Source: Bacillota bacterium
Lineage (GTDB): Bacteria; Bacillota; Clostridia; Christensenellales; SZUA-584
Reading direction: 5' to 3'
Length of the DNA stretch: 14,444 nt
Assembly: GCA_023415915.1 (NCBI GenBank)
Contig: JAEZIZ010000012.1
Location: 1-14,444 of the forward strand
The notes beneath the pieces were generated by a model. That model was not told the origin of the DNA and did no database searches. It worked only from the letters and a program-made list of their open reading frames with translations. This document shows positions 1 to 8,336 of this stretch, in pieces. The translations under genes were made by a program, and so were the position numbers. The number at the start of each line of letters is the position of its first letter. The first letter of the stretch is position 1.

Positions 1-108
1 GAAGATAGTTCTCTTTAACATATATACATATAATTTAAAGGAAATATGACCGGCCAAAAGCAAAATACACAAATTCACAGATAATTTACACCGGTATATT
101 TGCCTCTT

Positions 109-117
109 TGATATAAT
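109..117 (+). promoter_or_regulatory. extended -10 promoter for the ABC operon
   Basis: A TG dinucleotide (109-110), one base and TATAAT (112-117) form an extended -10 element about 43 nt before the TTG start of the ATPase gene. No good -35 lies at 17 bp, as expected for the extended -10 class. A TTTACA at 85-90 is 21 bp away, too far for normal use. The rest of 1-159 is AT-rich and I see no gene in it. Confidence 0.5.
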
Positions 118-159
118 TATTCTGCAATATATAGGTTATTCTGCCGGGAGGATGTTTTT

Positions 160-1116
160 TTGGTAGAGCTTAATGCCGTGTATAAAAAAACTGGCGCGGA
201 TTATACGCTTACAAACATTACGCTGTCTATTGCAAAAGGCGAGGCGGCGGCTATTATAGGCCGCAGGGCGTCGGGCAAGACGGCGCTTGCCGATATAATG
301 TCCGGCTGCGCTTATGCAACGCAGGGCAGCGTAACTTTGGGCGGATACAATATGCAAAAACGTCCGCTATTGGCGAAGCGCTCGGTAGGATATGTGCCTC
401 AGCGTTCTATGCTCTACCCGGAGATGACGGTGGAAGAATACATAACGTTTGTATGCTCTCTGAAAAACGTAGCGCGTAAAGAAACTAAAGAGCATGCCGC
501 CCGCGCTCTTTTGAAAGCGGGGGCGTCGGAATACGGCGGGCAGCTGATACGCAGCGCGCCGAGGATAGCGCATCAACGCGCAGCTTTGGCGGGAGCACTC
601 TGCGGAGACCCTCAGGCGCTTATACTCGACGAGCCGTTTTCCGGGCTCAGCCCGGACGAGGCGGAGAGCTTCCGTGAAACCATAAAATCGCTGAAAGGCA
701 AATATTCGATAGCGCTGCTGACGCGCAGCATACGCGAGGCGGCTTTGATTTGCGACAGCGTAATAATACTGAGCAAAGGAGCGGTGGCCGCGAGGCAGTC
801 CACTGAGAACCTCTTAAGAACGGCGGGCTCACAGCGGCGCTTGAAAGTGAGGCTGAAAACAGTAAGGGAAAAAGGGCTTGAGCTGCTGCGCGGCATTGAA
901 GGCGTGGAGTATGCAGAGGCCTTGGGATGCAATGAGAGCGGCACGTGCGATTTCGCGGTAGAGTCGGATATTGACGTGCGCGAGGGCATATTCCGCGCGG
1001 CGGCGCGGTCGGATATAGCGCTTTTAAGCTTGAGCAGCTTAAAGCTTACGCTTGAAGATATATTTTCCGAATTGGCGGGTGGTGAAGAAACGGGCAATGA
1101 GAGCCGTATATTGTAA
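160..1116 (+). CDS. ABC transporter ATP-binding protein, GldA-like, with degenerate catalytic motifs
   Basis: This is the cytoplasmic ATPase of a GldA/NosF-like ABC-2 exporter and is expected to power the permease encoded next. The TTG start has GGGAGG (146-151) 8 nt upstream; the nearby ATG at 152 runs into TAG. Walker A is G34-T41 (GRRASGKT), the Q-loop is Q81 in a typical YPEMTVEEY context, and Walker B is LILDEP at 154-159 with catalytic E158. The signature, normally LSxG before QR, reads APRI at about 133-136. The D-loop reads SGLS instead of SGLD, and the switch histidine is R189. Residues 225-318 form a C-terminal extension like that seen in GldA/CcmA-type ATPases. Loss of the signature and H-loop suggests weak or unusual hydrolysis, or nucleotide binding only; this is inference. 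The frame is intact across 318 residues. Its 3' end overlaps the permease gene by 20 nt. Confidence 0.88.
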   Translation: MVELNAVYKKTGADYTLTNITLSIAKGEAAAIIGRRASGKTALADIMSGCAYATQGSVTLGGYNMQKRPLLAKRSVGYVPQRSMLYPEMTVEEYITFVCSLKNVARKETKEHAARALLKAGASEYGGQLIRSAPRIAHQRAALAGALCGDPQALILDEPFSGLSPDEAESFRETIKSLKGKYSIALLTRSIREAALICDSVIILSKGAVAARQSTENLLRTAGSQRRLKVRLKTVREKGLELLRGIEGVEYAEALGCNESGTCDFAVESDIDVREGIFRAAARSDIALLSLSSLKLTLEDIFSELAGGEETGNESRIL

Positions 1117-1780
1117 AGAGCTGAAGTCGTATTTCAACACGCTTTCCGCTTATTTATTCATATCGTCCGCGCTGTTTATAGGGGGCGCCGCGTTTGCGAC
1201 CGCCAACATAGGCGGCGAGGTTACAAGCATGCGCGCGGTGTTCGACAGCATACAGTATGCGCTTTTCGTAACCGTTCCGATGCTTACTATGCGGCCCGCG
1301 GGCGGCGACAGGACGCTGCTCTCGGCGCCAGTGCGCATAGGCGCTATTATTGCGGGAAAGCACTTCGCGGCGCTCACCGTACTTGCGGCGGCGCTCGGAG
1401 CTTTGCTTATATACCCGCTTATACTGGTGTTCCTCGGCAAGCCTTCGTGGAGCGAGACAGCTTCCGGGCTATTAGGTTTGCTGCTGCTCGGCGCGTTGCT
1501 AATATCGCTCGGGCAGTTCGCGTCCTCGTTCACTTCAAAGCGTGCGGCGGCCGGGGCGCTCAGCCTGTGCGCAATGCTTATAGTACTGCTTATACAGGCG
1601 CTGCTGCCCGGCATGAAAGGTATCGGGGACGCGCTTTTAAAGTTGACTCCTTCCTATCATTTAAACGCGTTTCTTTCAGGTGTTGTGGGGATTTCCGATA
1701 TAATATATTTTATCAGCGCAAGCGCGCTGCTTTTATACGCTTCGGTGCGCATGACGGCGCACAATATGCGTACAAAGTGA
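1097..1780 (+). CDS. ABC-2 family permease, GldF-like
   Basis: This integral membrane permease is the partner of the upstream ATPase. From the ATG at 1097 it is 227 residues, close to GldF-type permeases. Hydrophobic segments lie near 17-37, 53-66, 90-113, 122-143, 152-170 and 201-218, giving about six spans. The N-terminus (KELKSYFNTLSAYLF) and VPMLTMR at 60-66 match the GldF pattern. In relatives VPxLTMR is followed by an acidic E-E stretch and GT/QLLL that lead into the coupling region; here it is shortened to PAGGDRTLLSAPV. In-frame GTG codons at 1079 and 1082 and a TTG at 1052 are alternative starts; the ATG gives the usual N-terminus. The gene overlaps the ATPase gene by 20 nt and is followed by the GldG-like gene after 10 nt, so coupled translation is likely. 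The substrate is unknown. Confidence 0.8.
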   Translation: MRAVYCKELKSYFNTLSAYLFISSALFIGGAAFATANIGGEVTSMRAVFDSIQYALFVTVPMLTMRPAGGDRTLLSAPVRIGAIIAGKHFAALTVLAAALGALLIYPLILVFLGKPSWSETASGLLGLLLLGALLISLGQFASSFTSKRAAAGALSLCAMLIVLLIQALLPGMKGIGDALLKLTPSYHLNAFLSGVVGISDIIYFISASALLLYASVRMTAHNMRTK

Positions 1781-1790
1781 CGATGGTATT

Positions 1791-3203
1791 ATGAGAGGAT
1801 TTACAGGAAAAAGGTATATAGCGGCGATAGCCGCGGCGGCACTGGCGCTGGGGGCTTACATACTGGCGTACTGGCTGGAGGACGGCTATAACCTGCGGCT
1901 CGACGCGACGCGCGAGCAATATACCGTGCTCTCGGAAGGCACTAAGCAGGCGCTTTCTGGGCTGCAAAAAAAAGTGTTCGTATATTACGTAGAGGGCGAG
2001 GAGCGGGACTTAACGTACACGCTTCTTAAAAGCTACGCCTCTGCGTCGGAGAACCTAAGCGTTGAAACCGTAAGCGCCGGCTCCAGCGAAGCGGCGGCGC
2101 TTGGCGCTGCGCAGCGTTCGGTGATAGTATCCGACACGGACATTATGACGGCCTCGCAAAGCAAAAGAACGGCGGTGCTGTCGGTAAGCGACCTTTATCA
2201 GGATTCGAGGAGGACGGGCATATCGCCGGGCGTTAGGTATTTCAGGGGTGAGCAGAGGATAACGTCCGCTGTTAAATACGTGGCGCAGGAGAAGGCGGGC
2301 AGGGTAGTTTTTCTGTCCGGGCAGGGAGAAAACAAACCGTGCGACAGGCTTATTGCCGATATAGAGGATATGTATTACGGCGCGGGGTTCATCACCGCGG
2401 AAGCGCCGCTTGACCCTGCGTCGAATATACTCGCCGTGATAGGACCGAAAGAGGACATAAGCGACGCGGGATACCGCAATATAAAAGCGTTTCTCGACTC
2501 GGGCGGCCACGCCGTGTTCTTTATGGACAGCATGAGCGTAGAGACGGGCGAGTCCGAATACATCGGCGACAGGCTTAGGAATTTTAAAGCCCTCATAGCC
2601 GGATACGGCATCAGTATAGGCAGCGACGTTATAATAGGCGGTAACCCCGCGCAGACGTATAAGTCGCCCGTAAACGTAATGCCGACGGTGACGGAGGAAG
2701 GCGCGGAAGCGCTGTGCATATCCGGCAAGCCCTTAAGGCCTGTGCTGTCTTACGCGGGCGTTATAGAACTGTCGCAGGCGGAGGGCGCACAAACCGTGCC
2801 GCTTCTCTCAACGGACATATCGTGCCGCGCAGTAAACGCGCGCGAGCCGCTTAACCTCGACGGCGAGTCGGGAACCGCGGGTTCGTTTATTGCGGGAGCG
2901 CTGGCAAAGAAGGACGAGACGTCAATTGTAGTTTTCTCATCGTCTTCGTTTATCACCTCGTCTGCGGACTACTCTTACAAGGGCAATTCGGATTTGTTTT
3001 TGAGCACGATAAAGTTTTTGGGCAGCAGCCAGGGGCCGGTGTACATACCCGCAAAGAAGCTTTATGACGAAGCCGACGCCGCCTACAGGCTCAGCCTGAA
3101 CCAGGATATGAAGCCTTTGCTTATGGCGGCCGCTGCGGGCGTGCCCGCAATGGCGGTTTTTCTTGGCGGGCTTTCAAGGTGGGCAAAGCGCAGGAGGCTT
3201 TAA
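1791..3203 (+). CDS. GldG-like ABC transporter auxiliary protein
   Basis: This is the membrane-anchored extracytoplasmic subunit of the GldA/F/G-type exporter (ABC_transp_aux family). A transmembrane segment at about 9-28 is followed by the family's typical opening (L-D-A-T, then YTVLSEGTKQAL at 44-55) and a large outside domain. The stretch GPKEDISDAGYRNIKAFLDSG matches the GldG core fold, where a strand and helix precede a G-G-x-hydrophobic strand. A second membrane segment lies near 442-463, followed by a basic end (WAKRRRL). The length of 470 fits the family. The ATG is 10 nt after the permease stop. In many Clostridia a DUF4340 gene follows; here the operon ends at this gene. Operon role and topology are well supported; the exported cargo is not known. 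Confidence 0.82.
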   Translation: MRGFTGKRYIAAIAAAALALGAYILAYWLEDGYNLRLDATREQYTVLSEGTKQALSGLQKKVFVYYVEGEERDLTYTLLKSYASASENLSVETVSAGSSEAAALGAAQRSVIVSDTDIMTASQSKRTAVLSVSDLYQDSRRTGISPGVRYFRGEQRITSAVKYVAQEKAGRVVFLSGQGENKPCDRLIADIEDMYYGAGFITAEAPLDPASNILAVIGPKEDISDAGYRNIKAFLDSGGHAVFFMDSMSVETGESEYIGDRLRNFKALIAGYGISIGSDVIIGGNPAQTYKSPVNVMPTVTEEGAEALCISGKPLRPVLSYAGVIELSQAEGAQTVPLLSTDISCRAVNAREPLNLDGESGTAGSFIAGALAKKDETSIVVFSSSSFITSSADYSYKGNSDLFLSTIKFLGSSQGPVYIPAKKLYDEADAAYRLSLNQDMKPLLMAAAAGVPAMAVFLGGLSRWAKRRRL

Positions 3204-3223
3204 ATCTTCAAGCATGTGTTTTC

Positions 3224-3280
3224 TATATATGGGGCTATGCAGAGGTAGGCGGGCGATCAATGATCGCCCCTACATATATA
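3224..3280. repeat. REP-like palindrome and bidirectional hairpin between convergent genes
   Basis: The core 3251-3269 is a 19-nt palindrome (GGGCGATC, AAT, GATCGCCC). It is flanked by GTAG/CTAC (3246-3249 and 3270-3273) and more loosely by TATATATG (3224-3231) and CATATATA (3273-3280). It sits between the 3' ends of two convergent genes. It may stop transcription both ways, although no long T-run follows. Similar GTAGGGGCGATC-type palindromes are scattered through Clostridia genomes, which I recall but cannot check here. The remaining bases of 3204-3308 hold no gene. Confidence 0.6.
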
Positions 3281-3308
3281 CGTTTATATGCCATATGTTG
3301 TGGAATGC

Positions 3309-5000
3309 TTATATGACCTGAACAAAGCCGTCGTCGCCGCGGCGTTTTCCGTAGTCGAACAGCACCGTTTTTCCCGGGAATAATTCGTTGAAAGTGTGAG
3401 CGAAGCAGCGCCTTGCTATCTCGCCGGGCGAGAGGCGGGCGTATGCGGGCAGGTACGCGCTTATGTTTTTGGGGTCGCTTAAAAATTCGCGCAGCCGCTC
3501 GCGTCCCGATTCTGCCCAAGCTTCGAGAAATCCCGGCCACGTTCCCGGCTTTTCAATGTACAGCCAGTCAAACGCGAGCGCTTCCCTAATCTCGACATCG
3601 GAGCAGCCGTTTAAAGACGCGAAAGAGTATAGTTTCTCGAACAGCGCTTTTGTCTTATGGGACTGGGAGAACCAGCCCTCGCCGTCAAGGAACAGTGCGA
3701 ACGCTTCAAAAAAAGCGAACGGGGATGCAAAATACGGTATTATGTGCTCGAGCGCCGTAAGGCAGAGCCCGGAGTTATAGAGCATGCCGAGCGTTCTTTC
3801 TATAAGGTGCAGCGTGGATAATTCCTTAAACGATATGTTGTCTGTAAACAGCACCTCGTAAGGCGCGTATTCCGTGCAGACTATGCTGTAATCGGCGGCG
3901 TTTGCGCGCAGCGGCGAGCCTTTCAGCAGCTTTAAAAAGCCGAGCTGCAGTTCCGCGGGCTTTAAGTTATACGCGTCGCTGAACGATTTTGCAAACGTTT
4001 TGTAGCTCTCGTGAGGCAGGCCGGCTATCAGGTCGGCATGCACGCGTATGTTATCCATGCGGCAGAGTTCTTTAAGGTTTTCAAGCGCAGCCTGTTTTAG
4101 CGCGCCGCGGTTTACAGCGCGCAGCGTTTCCGGATGGGTGGACTGTATGCCCGCCTCGATGCGAATAAGGCCTTTTTTTGCCGAGCGCAGCAGCTCAAGC
4201 GTTTCGCCGTCCAGCAGCGACGCGGTTATCTCGAAGTGGAAATTAGTCTGCGATTCTGGGTGTTTTTCGGAAAGCGATATAAGCGTTTTTAATATCTCTT
4301 TAGCGCGGGCGGGAGGGTAATTAAAAGTCCTGTCCACCAGCTTTACCTGGCGCACGCCCGACTTTATGAAATACTCCAGCTCTTGTTTGACGCGCTCTGT
4401 GGACAGAAACGTTACCCCGGTACCTGCGGACAGGCAGTAGGCGCAGGCAAAGGGGCAGCCGCGGCTTGTCTCGTAGTAAATTATCCTGTTTTTGAAACGC
4501 CCAAGGTCTCCGTATAAAAACGGCGCGTCGTTCATATCGTAATCGGGCGCGGGTGCGGCGGTTATTATGTCTTCGCCTGAGCGCACGCAGGCGGACGGAA
4601 TATCGGCAAGGCTGCCGCCCTCATTAAAGTTCCGCATAAAGCTGGCGAACGATATCTCGCCGGGCCCTGAAATTATCATATCGATAAATGGGTGTGCGCG
4701 CATCAGCTGTTCGCGCTCAAACGATACCTCGGGGCCGCCGAGCAATATGAAGCAGCCGGGCAGTATGCGTTTTATAGAGGACGCGGCGCGCAGCACGGTA
4801 TCTATGTTCCATATATAGCAGGAAAAACAGACGGCGTCGGGCCGCCTTGCAGCTATCGCGCGGACTATCGAAGAAACGCTGTCGTTTATTGTGAACTCGA
4901 GCGTTTCCGGCCTGTATTCGGACGCGTGCTCCAGGCAGAGCAGCGACAGGCTGCTATGATAATATGCGGCGTTAACAGCGCAGAGTATTACATGCTTCAT
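3309..5000 (-). CDS. Cobalamin-binding radical SAM protein (DUF4080 type)
   Basis: This is a cytoplasmic iron-sulfur enzyme of the B12-binding radical SAM class. Residues 1-120 form a Rossmann-like cobalamin-binding domain (LLGGPEVS at 86-93, ISGPGE at 110-115). The radical SAM cluster motif CxxxCxxC is C182, C186 and C189 (RGCPFACAYC). Conserved barrel motifs follow: VKLVDRTFNYP (219-229), EITASLLD (257-264) and IRIEAGIQS (279-287). The C-terminal part from about 360 (LQLGFLKLLKG) matches DUF4080-type relatives. All three cluster cysteines are present and 563 residues is normal length. The substrate is unknown; members often do methyl transfer or other radical chemistry. The start ATG has no strong ribosome binding site, and the gene lies 44 nt after the DUF998-like gene, so it is probably read from that promoter. 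The 3' end converges on the GldG-like gene. Confidence 0.87.
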   Translation of the reverse strand: MKHVILCAVNAAYYHSSLSLLCLEHASEYRPETLEFTINDSVSSIVRAIAARRPDAVCFSCYIWNIDTVLRAASSIKRILPGCFILLGGPEVSFEREQLMRAHPFIDMIISGPGEISFASFMRNFNEGGSLADIPSACVRSGEDIITAAPAPDYDMNDAPFLYGDLGRFKNRIIYYETSRGCPFACAYCLSAGTGVTFLSTERVKQELEYFIKSGVRQVKLVDRTFNYPPARAKEILKTLISLSEKHPESQTNFHFEITASLLDGETLELLRSAKKGLIRIEAGIQSTHPETLRAVNRGALKQAALENLKELCRMDNIRVHADLIAGLPHESYKTFAKSFSDAYNLKPAELQLGFLKLLKGSPLRANAADYSIVCTEYAPYEVLFTDNISFKELSTLHLIERTLGMLYNSGLCLTALEHIIPYFASPFAFFEAFALFLDGEGWFSQSHKTKALFEKLYSFASLNGCSDVEIREALAFDWLYIEKPGTWPGFLEAWAESGRERLREFLSDPKNISAYLPAYARLSPGEIARRCFAHTFNELFPGKTVLFDYGKRRGDDGFVQVI

Positions 5001-5044
5001 AACCCGAGTATAACGCCGTATGGGGCGGAGCGCAACATTAGCGC

Positions 5045-6004
5045 TTACAGCTCTATATCGCGGCCGGTGCCCCAGCGCTTGCGCCCGCGGGTACGCTTTG
5101 GTTCGGGCATGTAATCTTGTGGCGTATAATCAATATCAGGCTTGTAGTCATATTCAGGCGTATGGTCAGCTTCAGGCCTGTAATCATATTCAGGCTCGTA
5201 GTCGTCCTCAAGCCCGGAGTCTTCGGGCTCAGGCTCTTCTATGGGCTCTTCCGCTTCCTTAAACTGTGCGCGCCTTAAATCGGTTTTCGGCATCGAATTG
5301 TCGCGAGGCTTGTAGTCGGTGAGCCCGTAATCGTCTTCCGAGTCGTATTCTGGCTCGTCCTCGCCCGCCAGCATCGATGTGGACTGTACGAGATACAGCA
5401 GCAAAAGCATTACATATACGGCCCATTGGATTATAGCGCCGGGCAATACGTCCGCTCTTTGCTCGTATACCGCGCCGGCTTGGAATATCTTATTAAGGCC
5501 GCCGGTAAATATTAATACGGAGGAAAACGCGCCCGCGGCTCCGGCAATAAACGCGAAAACAAGAGCGGTAATGCTGGAATCCGAATAGCGCACCTGCGCT
5601 ATAACGGTAAAAAGGCACATTAAGAATACAGCCGCGAAGAACACGCCGGATAAAAGCAGGTGGGTTTTTGAGTAATTAAGCGTAATAACGCCCTGAAGGG
5701 ATATGAGTATTCCCGCAGCTATGCCGAAGAAGCCTGACGCGGTGTCTAGCGGCGTGTCTTTGCGTATGCCGTGCATAACGGCGAATACGCACAGCAGCAG
5801 CCCGGATATTATCATGCCTATGTTGAATATGAACGCGGGGGACATTACAAAATAACCGCGCTCATAGTATCCAAGCTCGGTTAAAAAGCGGTTGGCCGGT
5901 GAGAACGGCCCGCCCTCATATGCCGCTGCGCCGATAACCGCGCAGATCAAAAGCACTACAACCCCTGCGATGCCGAATATGCCGGCCTTGCGACTTGAGC
6001 CCAT
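5045..6004 (-). CDS. DUF998-like six-span membrane protein with acidic repetitive tail
   Basis: This is an integral membrane protein of unknown function. Six hydrophobic spans lie at about 9-29, 57-79, 88-110, 116-137, 146-167 and 186-208. The first loop (PFSPANRFLTELGYY) and the spacing of spans resemble DUF998 proteins. Residues 213-303 form a very acidic, probably disordered tail rich in D, E, Y and P with a repeating (D/E)-Y-x-P unit. The protein ends in a short basic patch (PKRTRGRKRW). DUF998 proteins usually lack such a tail, so this is an add-on. The ATG start has AGGAGG at 6011-6016, 6 nt away. It is the first gene of a likely two-gene operon with the radical SAM protein. The DUF998 assignment is moderate; the membrane and tail descriptions are certain. 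Confidence 0.7.
   Translation of the reverse strand: MGSSRKAGIFGIAGVVVLLICAVIGAAAYEGGPFSPANRFLTELGYYERGYFVMSPAFIFNIGMIISGLLLCVFAVMHGIRKDTPLDTASGFFGIAAGILISLQGVITLNYSKTHLLLSGVFFAAVFLMCLFTVIAQVRYSDSSITALVFAFIAGAAGAFSSVLIFTGGLNKIFQAGAVYEQRADVLPGAIIQWAVYVMLLLLYLVQSTSMLAGEDEPEYDSEDDYGLTDYKPRDNSMPKTDLRRAQFKEAEEPIEEPEPEDSGLEDDYEPEYDYRPEADHTPEYDYKPDIDYTPQDYMPEPKRTRGRKRWGTGRDIEL
5141..5195. repeat. 36-bp-period repeat encoding the Y-x-P tail
   Basis: The 19-nt stretches 5141-5159 and 5177-5195 differ at only two or three bases and are 36 bp apart. They sit inside the DUF998-like gene and encode the two EYDY(R/K)P units, so the tail has partly grown by duplication. Unit number may vary between strains. 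Confidence 0.6.
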
Positions 6005-6183
6005 AATAGACCTCCTACCCCAAAAACATCTTTTGCCGACGCCATATTAGCTGCCAGATATACCGGGCAACAAAATTAAGCATATTGTGTAATATTCGCC
6101 GGATGCGGCAATAATCCTTCCGTTTTATGGGAGGGCAGCGATAAAATTCGTCAAATACCGCGGTTTGTTGCATCGCATACGGC

Positions 6184-6212
6184 TTGTTGCCGCCACATAA
6201 TATTGTTATAAT
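6184..6212 (+). promoter_or_regulatory. sigma-A-type promoter for the MMPL operon
   Basis: TTGTTG (6184-6189), a 17-bp spacer and a perfect TATAAT (6207-6212) lie 21 nt before the ATG of the transporter gene, with GGAAGTGG at 6220-6227 as ribosome binding site. This gives a very short leader with no room for a riboswitch. The rest of 6005-6183 is a divergent intergenic region. On the other strand I see only weak matches for the DUF998-like gene, such as TTGTTG with TAATAT at 18 bp. Confidence 0.65.
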
Positions 6213-6233
6213 ATAAGCCGGAAGTGGATATAT

Positions 6234-8336
6234 ATGGACGGGTTTTTTTCGTTTATTATCAGGGGGAAAATTATAGTCATCGCTTTTTTTATACTGCTTT
6301 GCGTACCCGCCGTTTTCGGCATAGGCCTTGCGAAGACGAGCTTTGAAATTTCCTCGTTTCTGCCCAAAGACGCCAATTCAATAAAGGGCACCGAGATAGA
6401 GCGGCAGGAATTTGCCTCGGGCGATCAGGCGTATGTGCTGCTGGAAGGCAAGGAAGCCTGGCAGGCCGTAAAGCTGAAAAGCGATATTGAAAGCGTACCC
6501 GGCGTGGAAAGCGTGGAGTGGATGGACGACATGCTCGACATATACAAGCCGGAGGATTTTTTGTCGCAGCAGGCGCTCGAACAATACAAAAAGGGCGACT
6601 CTACGATAATGATAATAACGTTTGTCGGCGACATGGGAGACTTAGCCGTCGAGGACGCCGTAAAGCAAATATCGGGCATGATAGAGCAGGGTGAATATTT
6701 CGGAGGCATGCCTGTTATTGTGAACGAGCTGCGCACTATGCTTAACCGCGAGCAGTCGGTTTATTTGGGCGTAGCGGGCGGCATACTGATACTGATACTC
6801 GCGGTGTCGCTTTCGTCCTATATTGCACCGCTTTTGTGCCTTGTCAACATAGGCATAGCGATACTTTTAAACTACGGTACCAACTTTATTGTAATGAGCC
6901 GCGTATCGTTTTTGACGGTGGCAATAGCCTCGGTGCTTCAGCTCGCGATATCGATGGACTTTTCTATATTCCTTATACACAGGTTTGAAGAGGACTTAAT
7001 ACCGGCAAACGGCGATACCAATAAGGCTATGGTTTCTGCGCTGCACACGACACTCGTTACGATATCGTCGAGCGCGCTTACGGACTGCGCGGGATTCATA
7101 GCGCTGATGTTCATGCAGAACCAGATAGGCGCGGATTTAGGCATAGTGCTTTGCAAGGGCGTGCTGTTCAGCCTGATAACCAGCCTTACGCTGCTGCCTT
7201 GCCTGATACTCGCGACTTACAGGCTGGGCAAACGCCGTCACAGGGCGCTGCTGCCCGATTTTAAAAGGCTCTCGGGGCCGATAGTCAAATTAAGATACGT
7301 GCTGCTTGCCGTTGCGGTGGTTGTGTTCGTGCCGACTTTTATAGGCAGCGCGAATCAGCAATACTATTACACGTCGGAAAACTTCATGCCCGACAACACG
7401 GACCCCATTATAGCGGCAAACAAGATAAGCTCTGTATTCGGCACAACGGATAAAGTAAGCGTGCTTTACGACAAGAATAACGCTATTTATGAACAGTCCG
7501 CAATGGACGCGATAAAGCGGCTTGATAACATAAGAGAGGTGAGCGGGCTCTCTTCGAGTGCGGGGGCGGGTATACCCGAAAGCTTCCTGCCCCAAAGGCT
7601 AAAGGACGCGTTTGCGGGCGGCGATTACCGCAGGTTTTACGTGACTCTTGAAGGCAACCTTGCTAACGACGCGCTGTTTTCCGCGATAGACGGCATAAAG
7701 AGCACGGCGGAGCAGTACTTGGGAGACGTGTATATCACAGGCTCGAACGCCGTTGCGGCGGACATGGCTTCGACTGCGGACTCAGACAACTTAAGGGTAG
7801 ACATTATTTCAATAATATTCATATTCATAATAGTCGCGGTATCTTTCAAGTCGCTGCTTGTGCCGCTGTTTTTGGTGATGGTGATAAAGGGCGCAATATT
7901 CATAAACGTCGGGCTTAATTACTTCATGGGCGAGGAGATGATATTTTTAACGCCCGTGTTTGTAGGCGCGATACAGCTCGGGTGCACGGTGGACTACGCC
8001 ATATTGTTCACGTCGAGGTACTTCGAGTTCAGACATAAGACGCTGGATCCGAAAGCTGCCGTGCGGCAGGCAATTGTCGCGTCCACGCGGCCGCTGCTTA
8101 CCAGCATGCTTACGTTCTTCTTCGCGACGCTTTCGATAACGCTGATAAGCTCCATAAAGGCGACAAGAGAGATAGCTACAGTGGTGGGCAGGGGCGCGCT
8201 GATAAGCTATATAGTCATTATGTTTGCGCTGCCCGCGCTGTTTGTACTGTTCGACAAGCCGCTGCTTGCTATTACCTGGGAATTCAGGAAACATAAAAAA
8301 AGACCGGATCAGAACGAGGGGATGATGGTTTCATGA
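6234..8336 (+). CDS. MMPL/RND-family transporter
   Basis: This is a membrane exporter of the MMPL branch of RND transporters, which use the proton gradient to move lipids or other hydrophobic molecules. Its 700 residues make two repeats. Each half has one leading span (about 12-30 and 353-371), an outside domain (about 40-175 and 375-520) and five more spans (about 176-330 and 522-690), so twelve spans in total. The proton-relay aspartates of the fourth and tenth spans are visible as D242 (SMDFSIFL) and D587 (TVDYAILF). It is shorter than mycobacterial MmpL proteins and lacks their long cytoplasmic tail. The ATG follows GGAAGTGG. Its TGA overlaps the next ATG (ATGA), so the transporter and the heptad-repeat protein are translationally coupled and probably work together. 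The substrate is unknown. Confidence 0.92.
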   Translation: MDGFFSFIIRGKIIVIAFFILLCVPAVFGIGLAKTSFEISSFLPKDANSIKGTEIERQEFASGDQAYVLLEGKEAWQAVKLKSDIESVPGVESVEWMDDMLDIYKPEDFLSQQALEQYKKGDSTIMIITFVGDMGDLAVEDAVKQISGMIEQGEYFGGMPVIVNELRTMLNREQSVYLGVAGGILILILAVSLSSYIAPLLCLVNIGIAILLNYGTNFIVMSRVSFLTVAIASVLQLAISMDFSIFLIHRFEEDLIPANGDTNKAMVSALHTTLVTISSSALTDCAGFIALMFMQNQIGADLGIVLCKGVLFSLITSLTLLPCLILATYRLGKRRHRALLPDFKRLSGPIVKLRYVLLAVAVVVFVPTFIGSANQQYYYTSENFMPDNTDPIIAANKISSVFGTTDKVSVLYDKNNAIYEQSAMDAIKRLDNIREVSGLSSSAGAGIPESFLPQRLKDAFAGGDYRRFYVTLEGNLANDALFSAIDGIKSTAEQYLGDVYITGSNAVAADMASTADSDNLRVDIISIIFIFIIVAVSFKSLLVPLFLVMVIKGAIFINVGLNYFMGEEMIFLTPVFVGAIQLGCTVDYAILFTSRYFEFRHKTLDPKAAVRQAIVASTRPLLTSMLTFFFATLSITLISSIKATREIATVVGRGALISYIVIMFALPALFVLFDKPLLAITWEFRKHKKRPDQNEGMMVS

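Noticed and set aside
46..84. 12-codon leader frame before the ABC operon
   Set aside because: It lies upstream of the likely -10 element at 109-117, so it would not be on the same transcript; too short to support.
612..1097. 161-codon open frame on the minus strand inside the ATPase gene
   Set aside because: It is antisense to a clear ABC ATPase, serine-rich as expected for a GC-rich shadow frame, and shows no family features.
5136..5205. CRISPR array
   Set aside because: The 36-bp periodicity has only two good units, lies within a coding frame and encodes a peptide repeat.
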